A stretch of 64,000 nucleotides of DNA. It comes from Roseospira navarrensis (GTDB taxonomy: Bacteria > Pseudomonadota > Alphaproteobacteria > Rhodospirillales > Rhodospirillaceae). Shown here one piece after another: positions 37,106 to 46,034 of this stretch. Below the pieces are notes generated by a model. The model was not told the origin of the DNA, searched no databases, and was given only the letters and a program-made list of their open reading frames with translations. Position 1 is the stretch's first letter; each line of letters begins with the position of its first letter. Made by a program: the position numbers and the translations under genes. The DNA lies in NCBI RefSeq assembly GCF_009601025.1, contig NZ_WIVE01000006.1, positions 38,238-102,237 on the forward strand. The letters run 5' to 3'.

Positions 37106-39133
37106 ATGTACAGTGCGCCTGATGTGAAAGCCGCCTATCGCCGCTCGATTCCGCTCGGCCTCGTCGAGAGCCGGACGATGCCGTCGTCGCGCACGCTGCG
37201 GAACACCCTGCTGGCGGGCCTGCGGCAGAACGGGTTCAGCAATGTGGAACTGTATCGGTCCGTGGACATGTTCCTGGATCACGAACACAGCGCCAAAGCA
37301 AAAACGGAATGCATCTTCCTGCAGTACAGCGCGGACACCCCTGCGCTGCTGGAGATCGTTGCGGATATCCGCAAGAACAAGACATGCCTGTCTCCGTTCA
37401 TCTACATCTTCGTCATCGCCGAGCACATCGGTTACAGCGACATCGTCCATATCATCAAATCGGGCGTCGATGACATCATTCTGTTGCCGCTGGAATTCGG
37501 GACACTGGCGCACCGTTTTTCCTCGATCGTGCCCCGGCCCAAGAAATACCTGCTGTCCTATGACTACATCGGGCCGGAACACCCGGCCGTCCACGCCCAT
37601 TTCCGCCCCGTGGCAACGCGCATCGCCCGGCACAACGGCGTCCTGGACTACCTGCGCGACGGCGTGACCTCGCCCCCGAACCCCTGGCTGACGGACAAGA
37701 TCAACAGCGCCGTGGTCCTGAACGACCTGGGCGTGGACATCATGAAGATTTCCGCGAACATGCAGAAAGTGAGCACCCTGTTCTTCGAGGGCAAGAACAC
37801 GGTGCGCAACTACAATGACATGTTCCGGTCCATCTTCTTCCTGCGCAAGTCCATATCCTCGGCGGTCAAGGCCACGTCGGCCACGGATCTGTCCTCGGTC
37901 AGCGACATCCTCAACGCCTCGCACATCATCCTGTCGCGGTTCCACCCGGATAAGGACCTGTCCCAGAACACGCGCGAGGTGAAGGTTTTCCAGCTCATCT
38001 CCAAGGCGTTCGAGGTCATGTACCTGGATAGCTGGGCGCGCGAGAACAGCACCCAGGACATCGTGTCGCTGATCGAACAGCATTTCCTGAAGACCAACAT
38101 CTTCGAGAGCACCGGCCAGTGGCGGCAGTCCACGGCCAAGGTCTCGGTCCAGTCGGCGCCCGCGCGGGCCGCGGCCGCAGCCGGCGCGGTCCAGACCCCG
38201 GCCCCGCACGCGCCTCCTGCGCCTACGCCTGCGCCTGCGCCTGCGCCGATGCCTACGTCTACGTCTACGCCAGAGACCACCCCGCCTGCCGCCCCCTCCC
38301 CCACCAAACCCGAATCCCGCGAGTCGCGCCATCCCATCGAGTATGCCAGCCTGCGCGAGGCCTTCGCGGATCTGCGCGACGCCCGCACGGTCCCGGACCG
38401 CTTCATCGCCTTCCTGGCGGGCATGGCGCGGGTGCAGTTCACCCCCTACCGCTCCAACGCCGCCGTCGCGTCCAACGACTGCTACGCCCAGCCCTCGTTC
38501 GTGTCCGAACTGGCCACGCTGATCGAGGAGATCGTGGGCCCCGACATGCTGTCGTCGCGGTACGTGCGCTCGTGGGCCCAGGCCACCCTGGCCACGGGGT
38601 TTCGGCCGATGGAGGAGATCACCAACCTCCAGACCGACCAGGGCATGCGCCAAGCCTGGACCCTCAGCCTGCAGAAATGCCTGGAGGCGGGCGATCTGCG
38701 CGACCGCGTGGAGGCTCGGCGCGACCGCCTGCCCGGGCTGGTGGAGAGCCTGACCCCGCATGTGATCCGCGACCTGACCGAGATCATGTTCAGCGACCCG
38801 CGCGCCGTTCCCGACGCCGAGGCGGCGATCAACCGCGCCCGCTCGGAGCTGATCCAGACCCGCCACGGGTACTGGGGCGTGCTGCGGGCCATCAGCCGCA
38901 GCCGGGGCCGCCTGCCCGAGTGCTGCGACGGCTACATGATCCTGAAGATCGCCCACGCGGTGTTTTCCCGGCCACAGGCCAACGTGGTCGCCCAGTGCAT
39001 GGCCCACGGCGGCGAGACCTGCTCGCTCATGCACTGCACGGAACAGCTCATGATGCCGCGCCACTGCGAGCGCGCGCTGAACCGCCAGCCGATGCGGAAA
39101 AGCGCGGCAGCCTTCCCGCAGGCGGCGGACTGA
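37106..39133 (+). CDS. Large protein with receiver-like N-terminus and Pro/Ala linker
   Basis: Protein of 675 residues I cannot name. Residues about 20-130 look like a response-regulator receiver: LRNTLLAGLRQNGFSNVELYRSVDMF, ADIRKNKTCLSPFIYIFVIAEH, SGVDDIILLPLEFGTLAHRF (a Lys-less end, with the phospho-Asp position not clear), so a pseudo-receiver. A helical middle (170-330) follows, then a low-complexity Pro/Ala/Thr linker (about 350-410) coded by short DNA repeats, and a helical C-terminal domain (415-675) with several His and Cys (CMAHGGETCSLMHCTE). The ATG at 37106 has GGAGGGG three bases upstream. Confidence 0.72.
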   Translation: MYSAPDVKAAYRRSIPLGLVESRTMPSSRTLRNTLLAGLRQNGFSNVELYRSVDMFLDHEHSAKAKTECIFLQYSADTPALLEIVADIRKNKTCLSPFIYIFVIAEHIGYSDIVHIIKSGVDDIILLPLEFGTLAHRFSSIVPRPKKYLLSYDYIGPEHPAVHAHFRPVATRIARHNGVLDYLRDGVTSPPNPWLTDKINSAVVLNDLGVDIMKISANMQKVSTLFFEGKNTVRNYNDMFRSIFFLRKSISSAVKATSATDLSSVSDILNASHIILSRFHPDKDLSQNTREVKVFQLISKAFEVMYLDSWARENSTQDIVSLIEQHFLKTNIFESTGQWRQSTAKVSVQSAPARAAAAAGAVQTPAPHAPPAPTPAPAPAPMPTSTSTPETTPPAAPSPTKPESRESRHPIEYASLREAFADLRDARTVPDRFIAFLAGMARVQFTPYRSNAAVASNDCYAQPSFVSELATLIEEIVGPDMLSSRYVRSWAQATLATGFRPMEEITNLQTDQGMRQAWTLSLQKCLEAGDLRDRVEARRDRLPGLVESLTPHVIRDLTEIMFSDPRAVPDAEAAINRARSELIQTRHGYWGVLRAISRSRGRLPECCDGYMILKIAHAVFSRPQANVVAQCMAHGGETCSLMHCTEQLMMPRHCERALNRQPMRKSAAAFPQAAD

Positions 39134-39185
39134 CCGCCGCCGTGCCACGGTCCGCCCGCCCCCACCGATCCGGAGTCGCCTCCTC

Positions 39186-39590
39186 GTGGCCCGTCTGACC
39201 GCCGGCCTGCGCGCTCGCGCCATTCTGCGCGTGGTCGAGACCCGGGGCGGGTTCGGCGCGGTCCTGCGCCGCGGCGACGAGACCGCCGGGGACCTGCTGC
39301 TGCGCATCGCCGCCCCGGACGGGACGGTGGATCTGTACGCGCCGGCCACCCTGGCCGACGGCACCGCCGGCTGGATGCGCCTGGGGCAGCCGGGCTATGC
39401 GGACGCGGCCGCCGCCGATGCGGCCATCGCACGCGCCAGCACCCGGGACCCCGACCTGTGGGTGCTGGACCTGGAGCCTTCGCCCCCCGGATTCCCCCTG
39501 GACGAGCCGGTGACGGACGGACGACCCACGGCCGAGCCGGACCCGACCCTTGCGGCGGCGGAAGCCCTGTTCCGCCCCAGACGCCGGTGA
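39186..39590 (+). CDS. DUF1491 family protein
   Basis: Small soluble alphaproteobacterial protein of 134 residues. The family pattern is seen: RLTAGLRARAILRVVETRGGFGAVLRRGDETAGDLLLRI, then a strand with LYAP and GWMRL, and an acidic C-terminal part DPDLWVLDLE. The start is a GTG. Function unknown; members lie in varied places. A disordered tail from about residue 105 ends in RRR. It may be co-transcribed with the amidotransferase gene downstream. Confidence 0.72.
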   Translation: MARLTAGLRARAILRVVETRGGFGAVLRRGDETAGDLLLRIAAPDGTVDLYAPATLADGTAGWMRLGQPGYADAAAADAAIARASTRDPDLWVLDLEPSPPGFPLDEPVTDGRPTAEPDPTLAAAEALFRPRRR

Positions 39591-39658
39591 TGCCGTCTTG
39601 ATCGACCGGAGCCGGTCGGGCATCGTCCGGGGCTCTTTCTTCTTCCAGGACCCGGCCC

Positions 39659-40585
39659 GTGACACAGCCCGCCGTGAACCACATCCCCGATCCCCTTGCG
39701 ACCATCGCGCCCCTGGACGGGCCGCCGGTCCGCTTCCTGCTGTTCGAGGGCAATCCGCGCGTCTACCGCGAGGCGGTGCTGGAGGCCGGCGGCGGCATCG
39801 CCAGCGAGATCTATGCCCGTTCGCTGCTGGCGCTGGCGCCCCCGGGCTCGACCGTGACCACCGTCTTCCCGGCCGATCCGGACGGCGCGGCGCTGCCCGA
39901 GGGGGTGGACTGGGACCAGATCGACGCCGTCGCCTGGACCGGCTCGGCCCTGAACGTCTACGACGACCACAAGCCCGAGGTCGCCCGCCAGATCGCCCTG
40001 GCGGATGTCGTGTTCGGCCGGGGCGTGCCCTTCTTCGGCAGTTGCTGGGCGCTTCAGATCGCGGCCGTGGCCGCCGGCGGCACGGTCGCGCCCAATCCGC
40101 GCGGCCGCGAGGTGGGGCTGGCCCGCAAGGTGCTGCTGACCGAGGCCGGGCGCGCCCATCCCCTGCACGCCGGCCGGCCCTGGGCCTTCGACGCCATCGC
40201 CATCCACACCGACGAGGTCACGCGCCAGCCGCCGGACTGCACCGTGCTGTCGGGCAACGCCATGAGCGCGGTGCAGTCGGCCATCATCCGCCACCGGGGC
40301 GGCGAGTTCTGGGGGGTGCAGTACCATCCCGAATTCGATATCCGGGAGATTTCCCGCCTGTGCCGACGCTATGCGGACGGCCTGATCGCGCACGGCCTGT
40401 TCCGGGATCGGGACGCGGTGGACCGCTTCGTGGTCGAAGCCGACGCCCTGGCCGACGACCCCGCCGGACGGACCGATCTGGCGTGGCGGCTGGGTGTGGA
40501 CGCGGACGTGCTGGACGCGGGCCGACGCCTGACCGAGATGCGCAACTGGCTCGCCCGTCAGGTCCTGCCCCGCCGGGACCCCTAG
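39659..40585 (+). CDS. Type 1 glutamine amidotransferase
   Basis: GMP-synthase-like amidotransferase of 308 residues from a GTG start. The nucleophile elbow is FFGSCWALQIAA and the His/Glu pair is GVQYHPEFDI, so the triad is complete. After the amidotransferase fold (about 20-230) there is a helical C-terminal extension (FVVEADALADDPAGRTDLAWRL and on) ending RNWLARQVLPRRDP. There is no synthase domain or partner nearby, so it is either a stand-alone gamma-glutamyl hydrolase or needs a partner elsewhere. Confidence 0.85.
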   Translation: MTQPAVNHIPDPLATIAPLDGPPVRFLLFEGNPRVYREAVLEAGGGIASEIYARSLLALAPPGSTVTTVFPADPDGAALPEGVDWDQIDAVAWTGSALNVYDDHKPEVARQIALADVVFGRGVPFFGSCWALQIAAVAAGGTVAPNPRGREVGLARKVLLTEAGRAHPLHAGRPWAFDAIAIHTDEVTRQPPDCTVLSGNAMSAVQSAIIRHRGGEFWGVQYHPEFDIREISRLCRRYADGLIAHGLFRDRDAVDRFVVEADALADDPAGRTDLAWRLGVDADVLDAGRRLTEMRNWLARQVLPRRDP

Positions 40586-40932
40586 TACTGGCCGGGCGGT
40601 CTAAGACGCCGCACTCAAGCGGCCAGGACGGAGCTGTCCGCGCCGTCAGCGCACGCGTCTCGAGATCCCTCGCCTCGCTTCGCTCGCTCGGGATGACAGA
40701 ATTCATTTTTTGGGATGTCATCCTGAGCCCCTGAAAGGGGCGAAGGATCTCGGGCGACCATCTCCATCGGTCCGGCCAGACCGGACACGCCAACCTGAAC
40801 CCGATGCCCCGCCGGGACCAAAGGCCGGGTTGACAGCGGGGCCGGATCGGAGTCAAAGGCGGATCCGACACGCAGGATGCGCTTGATCCGGGACGTGTGG
40901 ACCCTCCCCCCCCATTCTCGGAGCCCACGGCC
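40586..40932. other. Intergenic region with R4 repeat before the MFS gene
   Basis: The 347 bases hold R4 copy 3 at 40661-40754 and, after it, no gene. The last bases before the MFS ATG contain a C-run (CCCTCCCCCCCC) but no strong ribosome site. I see no RNA gene here. Confidence 0.5.
40661..40754. repeat. R4 palindromic repeat, copy 3
   Basis: Left arm CGAGATCCCTCGCCTCGCTT up to GGGATGACA and right arm TGTCATCCTGAG up to GAAGGATCTCGG, separated by an AT-rich centre (40698-40715). It has the same arms as the copy at 52481. Confidence 0.75.
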
Positions 40933-42279
40933 ATGTGGCACTCGTTCCGCCCGGTCGCCTCTCTGCTCATCAGCGTCAGCATCATGTTCCTCGGTCAGGG
41001 CCTGCTGAACACCCTTTTGGGCGTGAACCTGGCGGCCGCCGACCTGCCCTCGACGATCAGTGGACTGGTCATGTCCGGCTACTTCCTGGGGCTGGTGCTG
41101 GGCTCGATCCTGGCGGTCCACGTGATTCATCGGGTGGGGCATATCCGCGCCTTCGCCGCGCTGGCCTCGACGTTCTCGGCGGCGGCGCTGGCCCATGCGT
41201 TCTTCTCGGATCCGATCTTCTGGGGCCTGCTGCGCGTCATCGCCGGGTTCTGCATGGCCGGCCTCCTGATGTGCACGGAAAGCTGGCTGAACGAGAAAGC
41301 GACCCGGGAGACCCGGGGCACCGTGCTGTCCATGTACATGATCGCCACCTACCTGTCGCAGGGCGTTGCGCAGTTCATGCTGGAGCTGGGGCCGACCGCC
41401 GGCTACATGCTCTTTGCGCTGGTCTCCATCCTGCTGTCCGCCGCCCTTGTGCCGGTGGCGCTGACCAAGGTGCCCGGCCCGGCGCTGCCGACCCCGCGCC
41501 GCTTCGGGCTGCGCAAGCTGATCCAGATCTCGCCCACGGGCGTGGTCGGCTGCCTGTCCTCGGGTGTCGCGATGGGCGCCTTCTACGGCGTCGGCCCGCT
41601 GTTCGCGCGCAACGTGGGGCTGGACCTGTCGGGGACCGCCGCCTTCATGTCGGCGATCATTCTGGGCGGCCTGATCCTGCAATGGCCGCTGGGCTGGGTT
41701 TCGGATCGCTTCGACCGCCGCCCGGTCATCATCTTCGTGGGCATCAGCATGTCCGTCGTCAGCGCCGCGCTGGTGGCGCTGGGGCTGGCGAACCTGGACC
41801 TGAACACGCTGGGGCCCATCGCCGCGCTGCTCGGCCTGGGGGCGCTGTTCGGGGCCACCGCCTCGACCCTGTACCCGCTGTCCGCCGCGCTCGCCAACGA
41901 CTGGATCGACCCGCAGGACATGGTGCCGGCGAGCGGCGGCCTGCTGCTGGCCTACAGCGTGGGCGCGGTCGCCGGACCCGTCGTGGCCTCGGTCATCATG
42001 GACCTGATGGGGCCGCCCGGCCTGTTCGCCCTGATCTCGGTGGTCGGGGTCGTGGTGACCGTCTTCACCTTCATCCGCCTGCAGGTGCGCGAGTCCATCC
42101 CGCTGGAAGAACAGGCGCCGGTGCAGATGATGCCGCGCATGACGGCGGTCGCCTACACCATGCTGCCGTCCGAGGACGAGGACGGGCAGTTGTGCTTCGA
42201 CTTCGACGCCCCGCCCGATCCCGCCAACGAAACCGACGCCGAGCAAGACCCGCCGGACGCGGCCGGACAGGCGGCCTGA
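40933..42279 (+). CDS. MFS transporter
   Basis: Major facilitator of 448 residues with twelve hydrophobic segments. Typical marks are the loop 2-3 stretch VIHRVGHIRAFAAL, TESWLNEKATRETRG (shared with the YcaD-like MFS subgroup) and VSDRFDRRPVIIFVG between helices 8 and 9. The C-terminal 50 residues are acidic and soluble. The ATG at 40933 is used. Substrate not predictable. The HD hydrolase follows four bases after the stop and is likely in the same operon. Confidence 0.92.
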   Translation: MWHSFRPVASLLISVSIMFLGQGLLNTLLGVNLAAADLPSTISGLVMSGYFLGLVLGSILAVHVIHRVGHIRAFAALASTFSAAALAHAFFSDPIFWGLLRVIAGFCMAGLLMCTESWLNEKATRETRGTVLSMYMIATYLSQGVAQFMLELGPTAGYMLFALVSILLSAALVPVALTKVPGPALPTPRRFGLRKLIQISPTGVVGCLSSGVAMGAFYGVGPLFARNVGLDLSGTAAFMSAIILGGLILQWPLGWVSDRFDRRPVIIFVGISMSVVSAALVALGLANLDLNTLGPIAALLGLGALFGATASTLYPLSAALANDWIDPQDMVPASGGLLLAYSVGAVAGPVVASVIMDLMGPPGLFALISVVGVVVTVFTFIRLQVRESIPLEEQAPVQMMPRMTAVAYTMLPSEDEDGQLCFDFDAPPDPANETDAEQDPPDAAGQAA

Positions 42280-42283
42280 CGCC

Positions 42284-42973
42284 ATGGCCCCGCCATCCGA
42301 TCGCGGCGGGCGCGGCACACCCGTTCCCGCGCCCCGCACCCGGCCCGAGACCCACGCCAAGCTGGCGGCGCACGCCCCCCGGACGTGGCAGCGCATGCTC
42401 TCCGGGCGGCGGCTGAACCTGATCGAGCCCTCGCCGCTGGACATCGAGATTGCGGACATCGCCCTCGGCCTGGCCCGCAACACGCGCTGGAACGGGCAGA
42501 CCACGGGCGATCACGCCTGGTCGGTGGCCCAGCATTCCGTGCTCGTGGTCGAAATCCTGCGCCGACTCAATACCCCGCGCCGCGACACGACGCTGGAGAT
42601 GGCGGCCCTGCTGCACGATGCGTCGGAATACGTGACCCACGACCTCATCACGCCGCTGAAGGCGGTCGTGGGCGACGTGTTCAAGGAGGTCGAGGACCGG
42701 CTGATGGTCGCGGTCCACCTGCGCTTCGGGCTGCCGGCCCGGCTGGATGCCGAGCGCAAGGCGCTGGTCAAGCGGGCCGACCTGATCGCCGGGGCGACCG
42801 AGGCGGTGCAACTCGCCGGGTTCCAGCCGGGCGAGGTCAAGTCGCTGCTGGGCATCCGTCAGAAGCCCTTGGCGGACGTGACCCTGCGCCCCCTGCCCTC
42901 GCGCGAAGCCCAGCGGCTGTTCCTGGAGACCTATGAGGCGCTCGCCGCCCGGCTGGTCCTGGAACGGCGGTAG
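42284..42973 (+). CDS. HD-domain phosphohydrolase
   Basis: Metal-dependent phosphohydrolase of 229 residues, YfbR-like. The metal residues are seen in DHAWSVAQHSVLV, ALLHDASEYVTHDLITPLK and a late KRADLIAGATEA. YfbR-type enzymes remove phosphate from deoxynucleoside monophosphates; that substrate is likely but not shown. The first 35 residues are Pro/Arg-rich and poorly conserved, so a later start is possible. Translated next to the MFS gene (four-base gap). Confidence 0.85.
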   Translation: MAPPSDRGGRGTPVPAPRTRPETHAKLAAHAPRTWQRMLSGRRLNLIEPSPLDIEIADIALGLARNTRWNGQTTGDHAWSVAQHSVLVVEILRRLNTPRRDTTLEMAALLHDASEYVTHDLITPLKAVVGDVFKEVEDRLMVAVHLRFGLPARLDAERKALVKRADLIAGATEAVQLAGFQPGEVKSLLGIRQKPLADVTLRPLPSREAQRLFLETYEALAARLVLERR

Positions 42974-42991
42974 GAGAGCGGCCGCAGGGGA

Positions 42992-43312
42992 TCACCCCGC
43001 GCCGATGTCCTCCAGGATGGTGCCCAGTGCCCTGACGACCGCGCCCTCGGATTCCGGGCGGTCCTGAAGCCGGATATGCCGCAGGGCTCCGTCCACGACC
43101 GCGAACAGGGACAGGCCGTCGTCGTAGGGCAGGAAATTGTAGCCCCGGAACGCCCAGATTTCGCCGACCGGATGGACCTCGCCGTCATAGTCCGTGAAGG
43201 CGCGGGTCACCCGATACAGCCGACCGCGCCGCAGCGTGTCGTGATAGTGCTGCCGGGTGTGTTCGGGCGAGTCGATCTCGAACACCGGGTCAGGAGGGTG
43301 CCGCGGTCCCAT
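42992..43312 (-). CDS. Small protein, DUF3601-like
   Basis: Soluble protein of 106 residues. The middle RGRLYRVTRAFTDYDGEVHPVGEIWAFRG and NFLPYDDGLSLF resemble the DUF3601 family, a small beta-rich domain of unknown function; the call is from memory of the pattern. It lies alone on the minus strand between plus-strand genes, with only 55 bases to the next start, so its promoter overlaps that of its divergent neighbour. Confidence 0.6.
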   Translation of the reverse strand: MGPRHPPDPVFEIDSPEHTRQHYHDTLRRGRLYRVTRAFTDYDGEVHPVGEIWAFRGYNFLPYDDGLSLFAVVDGALRHIRLQDRPESEGAVVRALGTILEDIGAG

Positions 43313-43367
43313 TGTGGCCTCCCGGGAAAGCCCCTACCCTGGGCAAGATACGCTGGGAGAGGCCGCC

Positions 43368-43970
43368 ATGAAAGCCCGCCTGACCCTCCAGTCCGCCGAC
43401 TACGAGACCCGCGACCTGGGCCGCGTGTCCGTGCGCCGCGGTGTCGCCCGGTTCCGTCGCATCCCGTGGGACCGGCTGCGCCGCGAGGCCGCCCGCCTGC
43501 GCGATGCCGGCCAGGACTGGTGCCCGCCGGGCCTGTACGTGGAAGTCTCCTCCATCTGGGGTCAGGAGGTCTCATTGCACCTCTATGTCCCCGACCCCGA
43601 CGACGACCGCTTTGACGGGCTGGCCCGCGAGACTCTGGGCGACGATCTGGCCGCGCAAGCGCGGCGGCGGGCCGCGCCCGAGACCCTGGATCGGGGCCTG
43701 AGCCCCGAGGCGGCCGCCGCGCGTCTCGGCCGGTTTCTGGACGATCTGGACGACACGCTGTTGCAGCCGACCGGGTATGAATACAGCCGGACGGCCGTCA
43801 GCCGGAGCGACTATCGCGGTGGCCTGCTCACCCTGATGGCCATCGTCACAGTCGCGGCGCTGGTCTGCGCCGTGCTGCTCGCCAGCCTGTTCCTGCGGCT
43901 GCCGGCGATCCGGCCGGACTGGTTCTGGGACCTGATGGACGCCCTGCCCTGGCTGCACGATCTGGCGTGA
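43368..43970 (+). CDS. Hypothetical protein with C-terminal membrane anchor
   Basis: A 200-residue protein I do not recognise. The soluble part (1-150) has strands near the start (KARLTLQSADYETRDLGRVSV) and a helical middle; one or two hydrophobic segments at about 158-182 and a C-terminal WFWDLMDALPWLHDLA end it, so it is tail-anchored in the inner membrane. GGGAGAGG lies five bases before the ATG at 43368. The longer frame to 43257 overlaps the divergent gene and is not used. Confidence 0.65.
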   Translation: MKARLTLQSADYETRDLGRVSVRRGVARFRRIPWDRLRREAARLRDAGQDWCPPGLYVEVSSIWGQEVSLHLYVPDPDDDRFDGLARETLGDDLAAQARRRAAPETLDRGLSPEAAAARLGRFLDDLDDTLLQPTGYEYSRTAVSRSDYRGGLLTLMAIVTVAALVCAVLLASLFLRLPAIRPDWFWDLMDALPWLHDLA

Positions 43971-44070
43971 TCCGGGCCTTGCCTCTGCCCACAGGCTGCG
44001 CCCTCCCCACGAAATGGCTATCCGATTCACACATCGCAAAGGGTCGCCCGGACAGGCTTTCCGCATGCCC

Positions 44071-44156
44071 GACGGGGCTTGCAGCCCCGTCCGGACCGTT
44101 TTCGCCCGCTGGATGGGGATGAAATCGGTCCGGGCGGGAGTGCAACGCCCGCCCGG
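44071..44156. terminator. Two hairpins between convergent genes
   Basis: At 44071-44091 GACGGGGCT and AGCCCCGTC pair perfectly over a 3-base loop and GTTTTC follows a few bases later. At 44130-44156 CCGGGCGGG and CCCGCCCGG pair over a 9-base loop. They lie between convergent genes (43970 and 44270), as expected for a two-way terminator. Confidence 0.5.
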
Positions 44157-44269
44157 CATCACCGAAATTGTGTGAAGGTGATAGATGAAATGGGGAGGGG
44201 TTGTCTCGGTTGACAGCCACGGTCCGGAAACCACCCGCCCCCGCTGTTCCGTGATGACCCTCTTGGTCC

Positions 44270-45217
44270 CTAAGCCCACAGGCTGTCCAGGGTGTGCGGC
44301 CCGCCGGGCAGCACCCAGAAACCGCCGTCCACATAGCGGTACCCCCGGTCGAGGCCAGCGATCTCCGCCATGTCCTGTTCGCTCAGCGAGACATCCACGG
44401 CGGCCAGATTCTGGGCGATGCGCGCCGGCTTGACCGACTTGGGAATGACCGCCGTGCCCCGGTGCAGCGCCCAGGCGATCAGCACCTGGGCGGGCGTCAC
44501 CCCGTGCCGCTCCGCGATGGCGGCGATGGTGGGATCCTCCAGCAGCACGGGCTCGTCCTCGGCCCGCAGCACGTCCGGGCGGTCGCTGGACCCGAGCGGC
44601 GCATAGGCTGTCAGGTGGAGGCCCGCATCCCGGCAGAAGGCCACCATCTCCGGCTGCTGCAGGTAGGGGTGCAACTCGATCTGGTTCATCTCCGGACGGA
44701 TGCGCGCGCCCTCCATGACCGTCTTCAGCTTGGCGATGCCGAAGTTGCTGACGCCGATGTGCCGGGTCAGGCCGGCGTCCACCAAGCCTTCCATGGCGGC
44801 CCAGGTGGCGGACAGCGGCACCTCGTCGGGGCTGAACATCTCGTCGGGTGTTTCCGGCACGCCCACGCCCGGCTTCTGCGGCACCGGCCAGTGGATCAGG
44901 TACAGGTCCAGGGAATCGAGACCCAGCGCCTCCAGAGTCGTTTCCAGGGCCGGGCGGACGCGCTCCGGCAGGTGGGAGTCGTTCCACAGCTTGGACGTGA
45001 TCCAGAGGTCCTCGCGCCGCAGACCGCCCCGGAACGCCTCGGCCAGGGCCTCGCCCACCTCGGCCTCGTTGCCGTAGACGTGGGCACAGTCGATGTGGCG
45101 GTAGCCCAGGCGCAACGCCTCGGTCACCGCGCCCTTCACGGTGCCGTCCTTGGCTTTCCAGGTGCCCAGGCCGAAGCCGGGCATGCGGTCGCCGTTGTCG
45201 AACGTCAGGGTCAGCAT
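44270..45217 (-). CDS. Aldo/keto reductase
   Basis: NADPH-dependent reductase of 315 residues. The catalytic tetrad can be read: Asp in YRHIDCAHVYGNE (with Tyr), Lys in ITSKLWN, and His in LDLYLIHWPVP. The C-terminal cofactor stretch VIPKSVKPARIAQNLAAVDVSLSEQDM is typical of the 2,5-diketo-gluconate reductase type. The ATG at 45215-45217 starts MLTLTFDNGDRMPGFGLGTW as in the family; a longer frame to 45427 is not supported. Substrate unknown, stands alone. Confidence 0.93.
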   Translation of the reverse strand: MLTLTFDNGDRMPGFGLGTWKAKDGTVKGAVTEALRLGYRHIDCAHVYGNEAEVGEALAEAFRGGLRREDLWITSKLWNDSHLPERVRPALETTLEALGLDSLDLYLIHWPVPQKPGVGVPETPDEMFSPDEVPLSATWAAMEGLVDAGLTRHIGVSNFGIAKLKTVMEGARIRPEMNQIELHPYLQQPEMVAFCRDAGLHLTAYAPLGSSDRPDVLRAEDEPVLLEDPTIAAIAERHGVTPAQVLIAWALHRGTAVIPKSVKPARIAQNLAAVDVSLSEQDMAEIAGLDRGYRYVDGGFWVLPGGPHTLDSLWA

Positions 45218-45571
45218 GAAACCTCGCGATATGGGAAACGGAAAGACGGTGGCGGCCGGGGATCGGCCCGCCTGTGCCCTCCACATGGGGAGCGCCCGGC
45301 GATCCCGGCAACCCCGCCCTGTCCGCGGCCCGGGATCCCGGTGCCCGTCCGAGCGCCCGGGTCGGACACAAACCGCGCCGCGGACCCTGGCTGATCCTGC
45401 AGCCGATCCGTTTGTCCCAGGCCGCAAGTCGGTCTATACTGTCGCCGCCCGGGGGCAACCGGCCGCGCCCAGACGGCGGAGGCCCCGGACGGACGCGACG
45501 CCAGGACCCGCGTTCGCGAACACGCCCGGCCGGCGCAACACGCACCGCCCGGCGGCCAGGGAGGATTCAGG
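45218..45571. other. Intergenic region between aldo/keto reductase and CBS gene
   Basis: The 354 bases are between divergent genes. AGGGAGGA before 45572 is the CBS ribosome site. I see no repeat, RNA gene or small coding region, and no clear promoter by eye. Confidence 0.5.
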
Positions 45572-46018
45572 ATGCTGCGGAAGCTCGTCCCCGACATCGT
45601 CAACACCAGCGTGCTCATCAGCGTGAGCCCATCGCAGTCTGCGCGGGAGGTGGCAATGGCCATGGCCACGCACCGCGTGGCCGCCGTGCTCATCATGGAC
45701 GGCAAGCGGCTGGTGGGCATCGTGACGGAGCGGGACATCACCGTCCGGGTGGTGGCCGAGGGCCGCAACCCCGCCTCGGTCCGCGCCGACGAGATCATGA
45801 CGCCCGACCCGCACACGCTGCCGCCCGACGCCATGGCCATGCAGGCCCTGGAGCTGATGCAGACCCGCAAGTTCCGCCATCTGCCCGTGGTCGAGGACGG
45901 CCGGGTGCTCGCCATGGTCTCGATGCGCGACCTGCACAGCGCCATTCACCGGCAGTTGTCGCAGGACCTGCACGACCGCGACACCTACATTCACGGCGAG
46001 AACTACGGCATCGCGTGA
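45572..46018 (+). CDS. Two-CBS-domain protein
   Basis: Stand-alone pair of CBS domains, 148 residues, binding an adenine nucleotide. The two repeats are about 10-65 (SAREVAMAMATHRVAAVLIMDGKRLVGIVTERDI) and 75-130 (DAMAMQALELMQTRKFRHLPVVEDGRVLAMVSMRDL), joined by VRADEIMTPDP. Such proteins sense energy state and act through partners. It is convergent with, and 16 bases from, the hemerythrin-receiver gene. Confidence 0.93.
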   Translation: MLRKLVPDIVNTSVLISVSPSQSAREVAMAMATHRVAAVLIMDGKRLVGIVTERDITVRVVAEGRNPASVRADEIMTPDPHTLPPDAMAMQALELMQTRKFRHLPVVEDGRVLAMVSMRDLHSAIHRQLSQDLHDRDTYIHGENYGIA

Positions 46019-46034
46019 CGGCCCGCCGGTCCGG

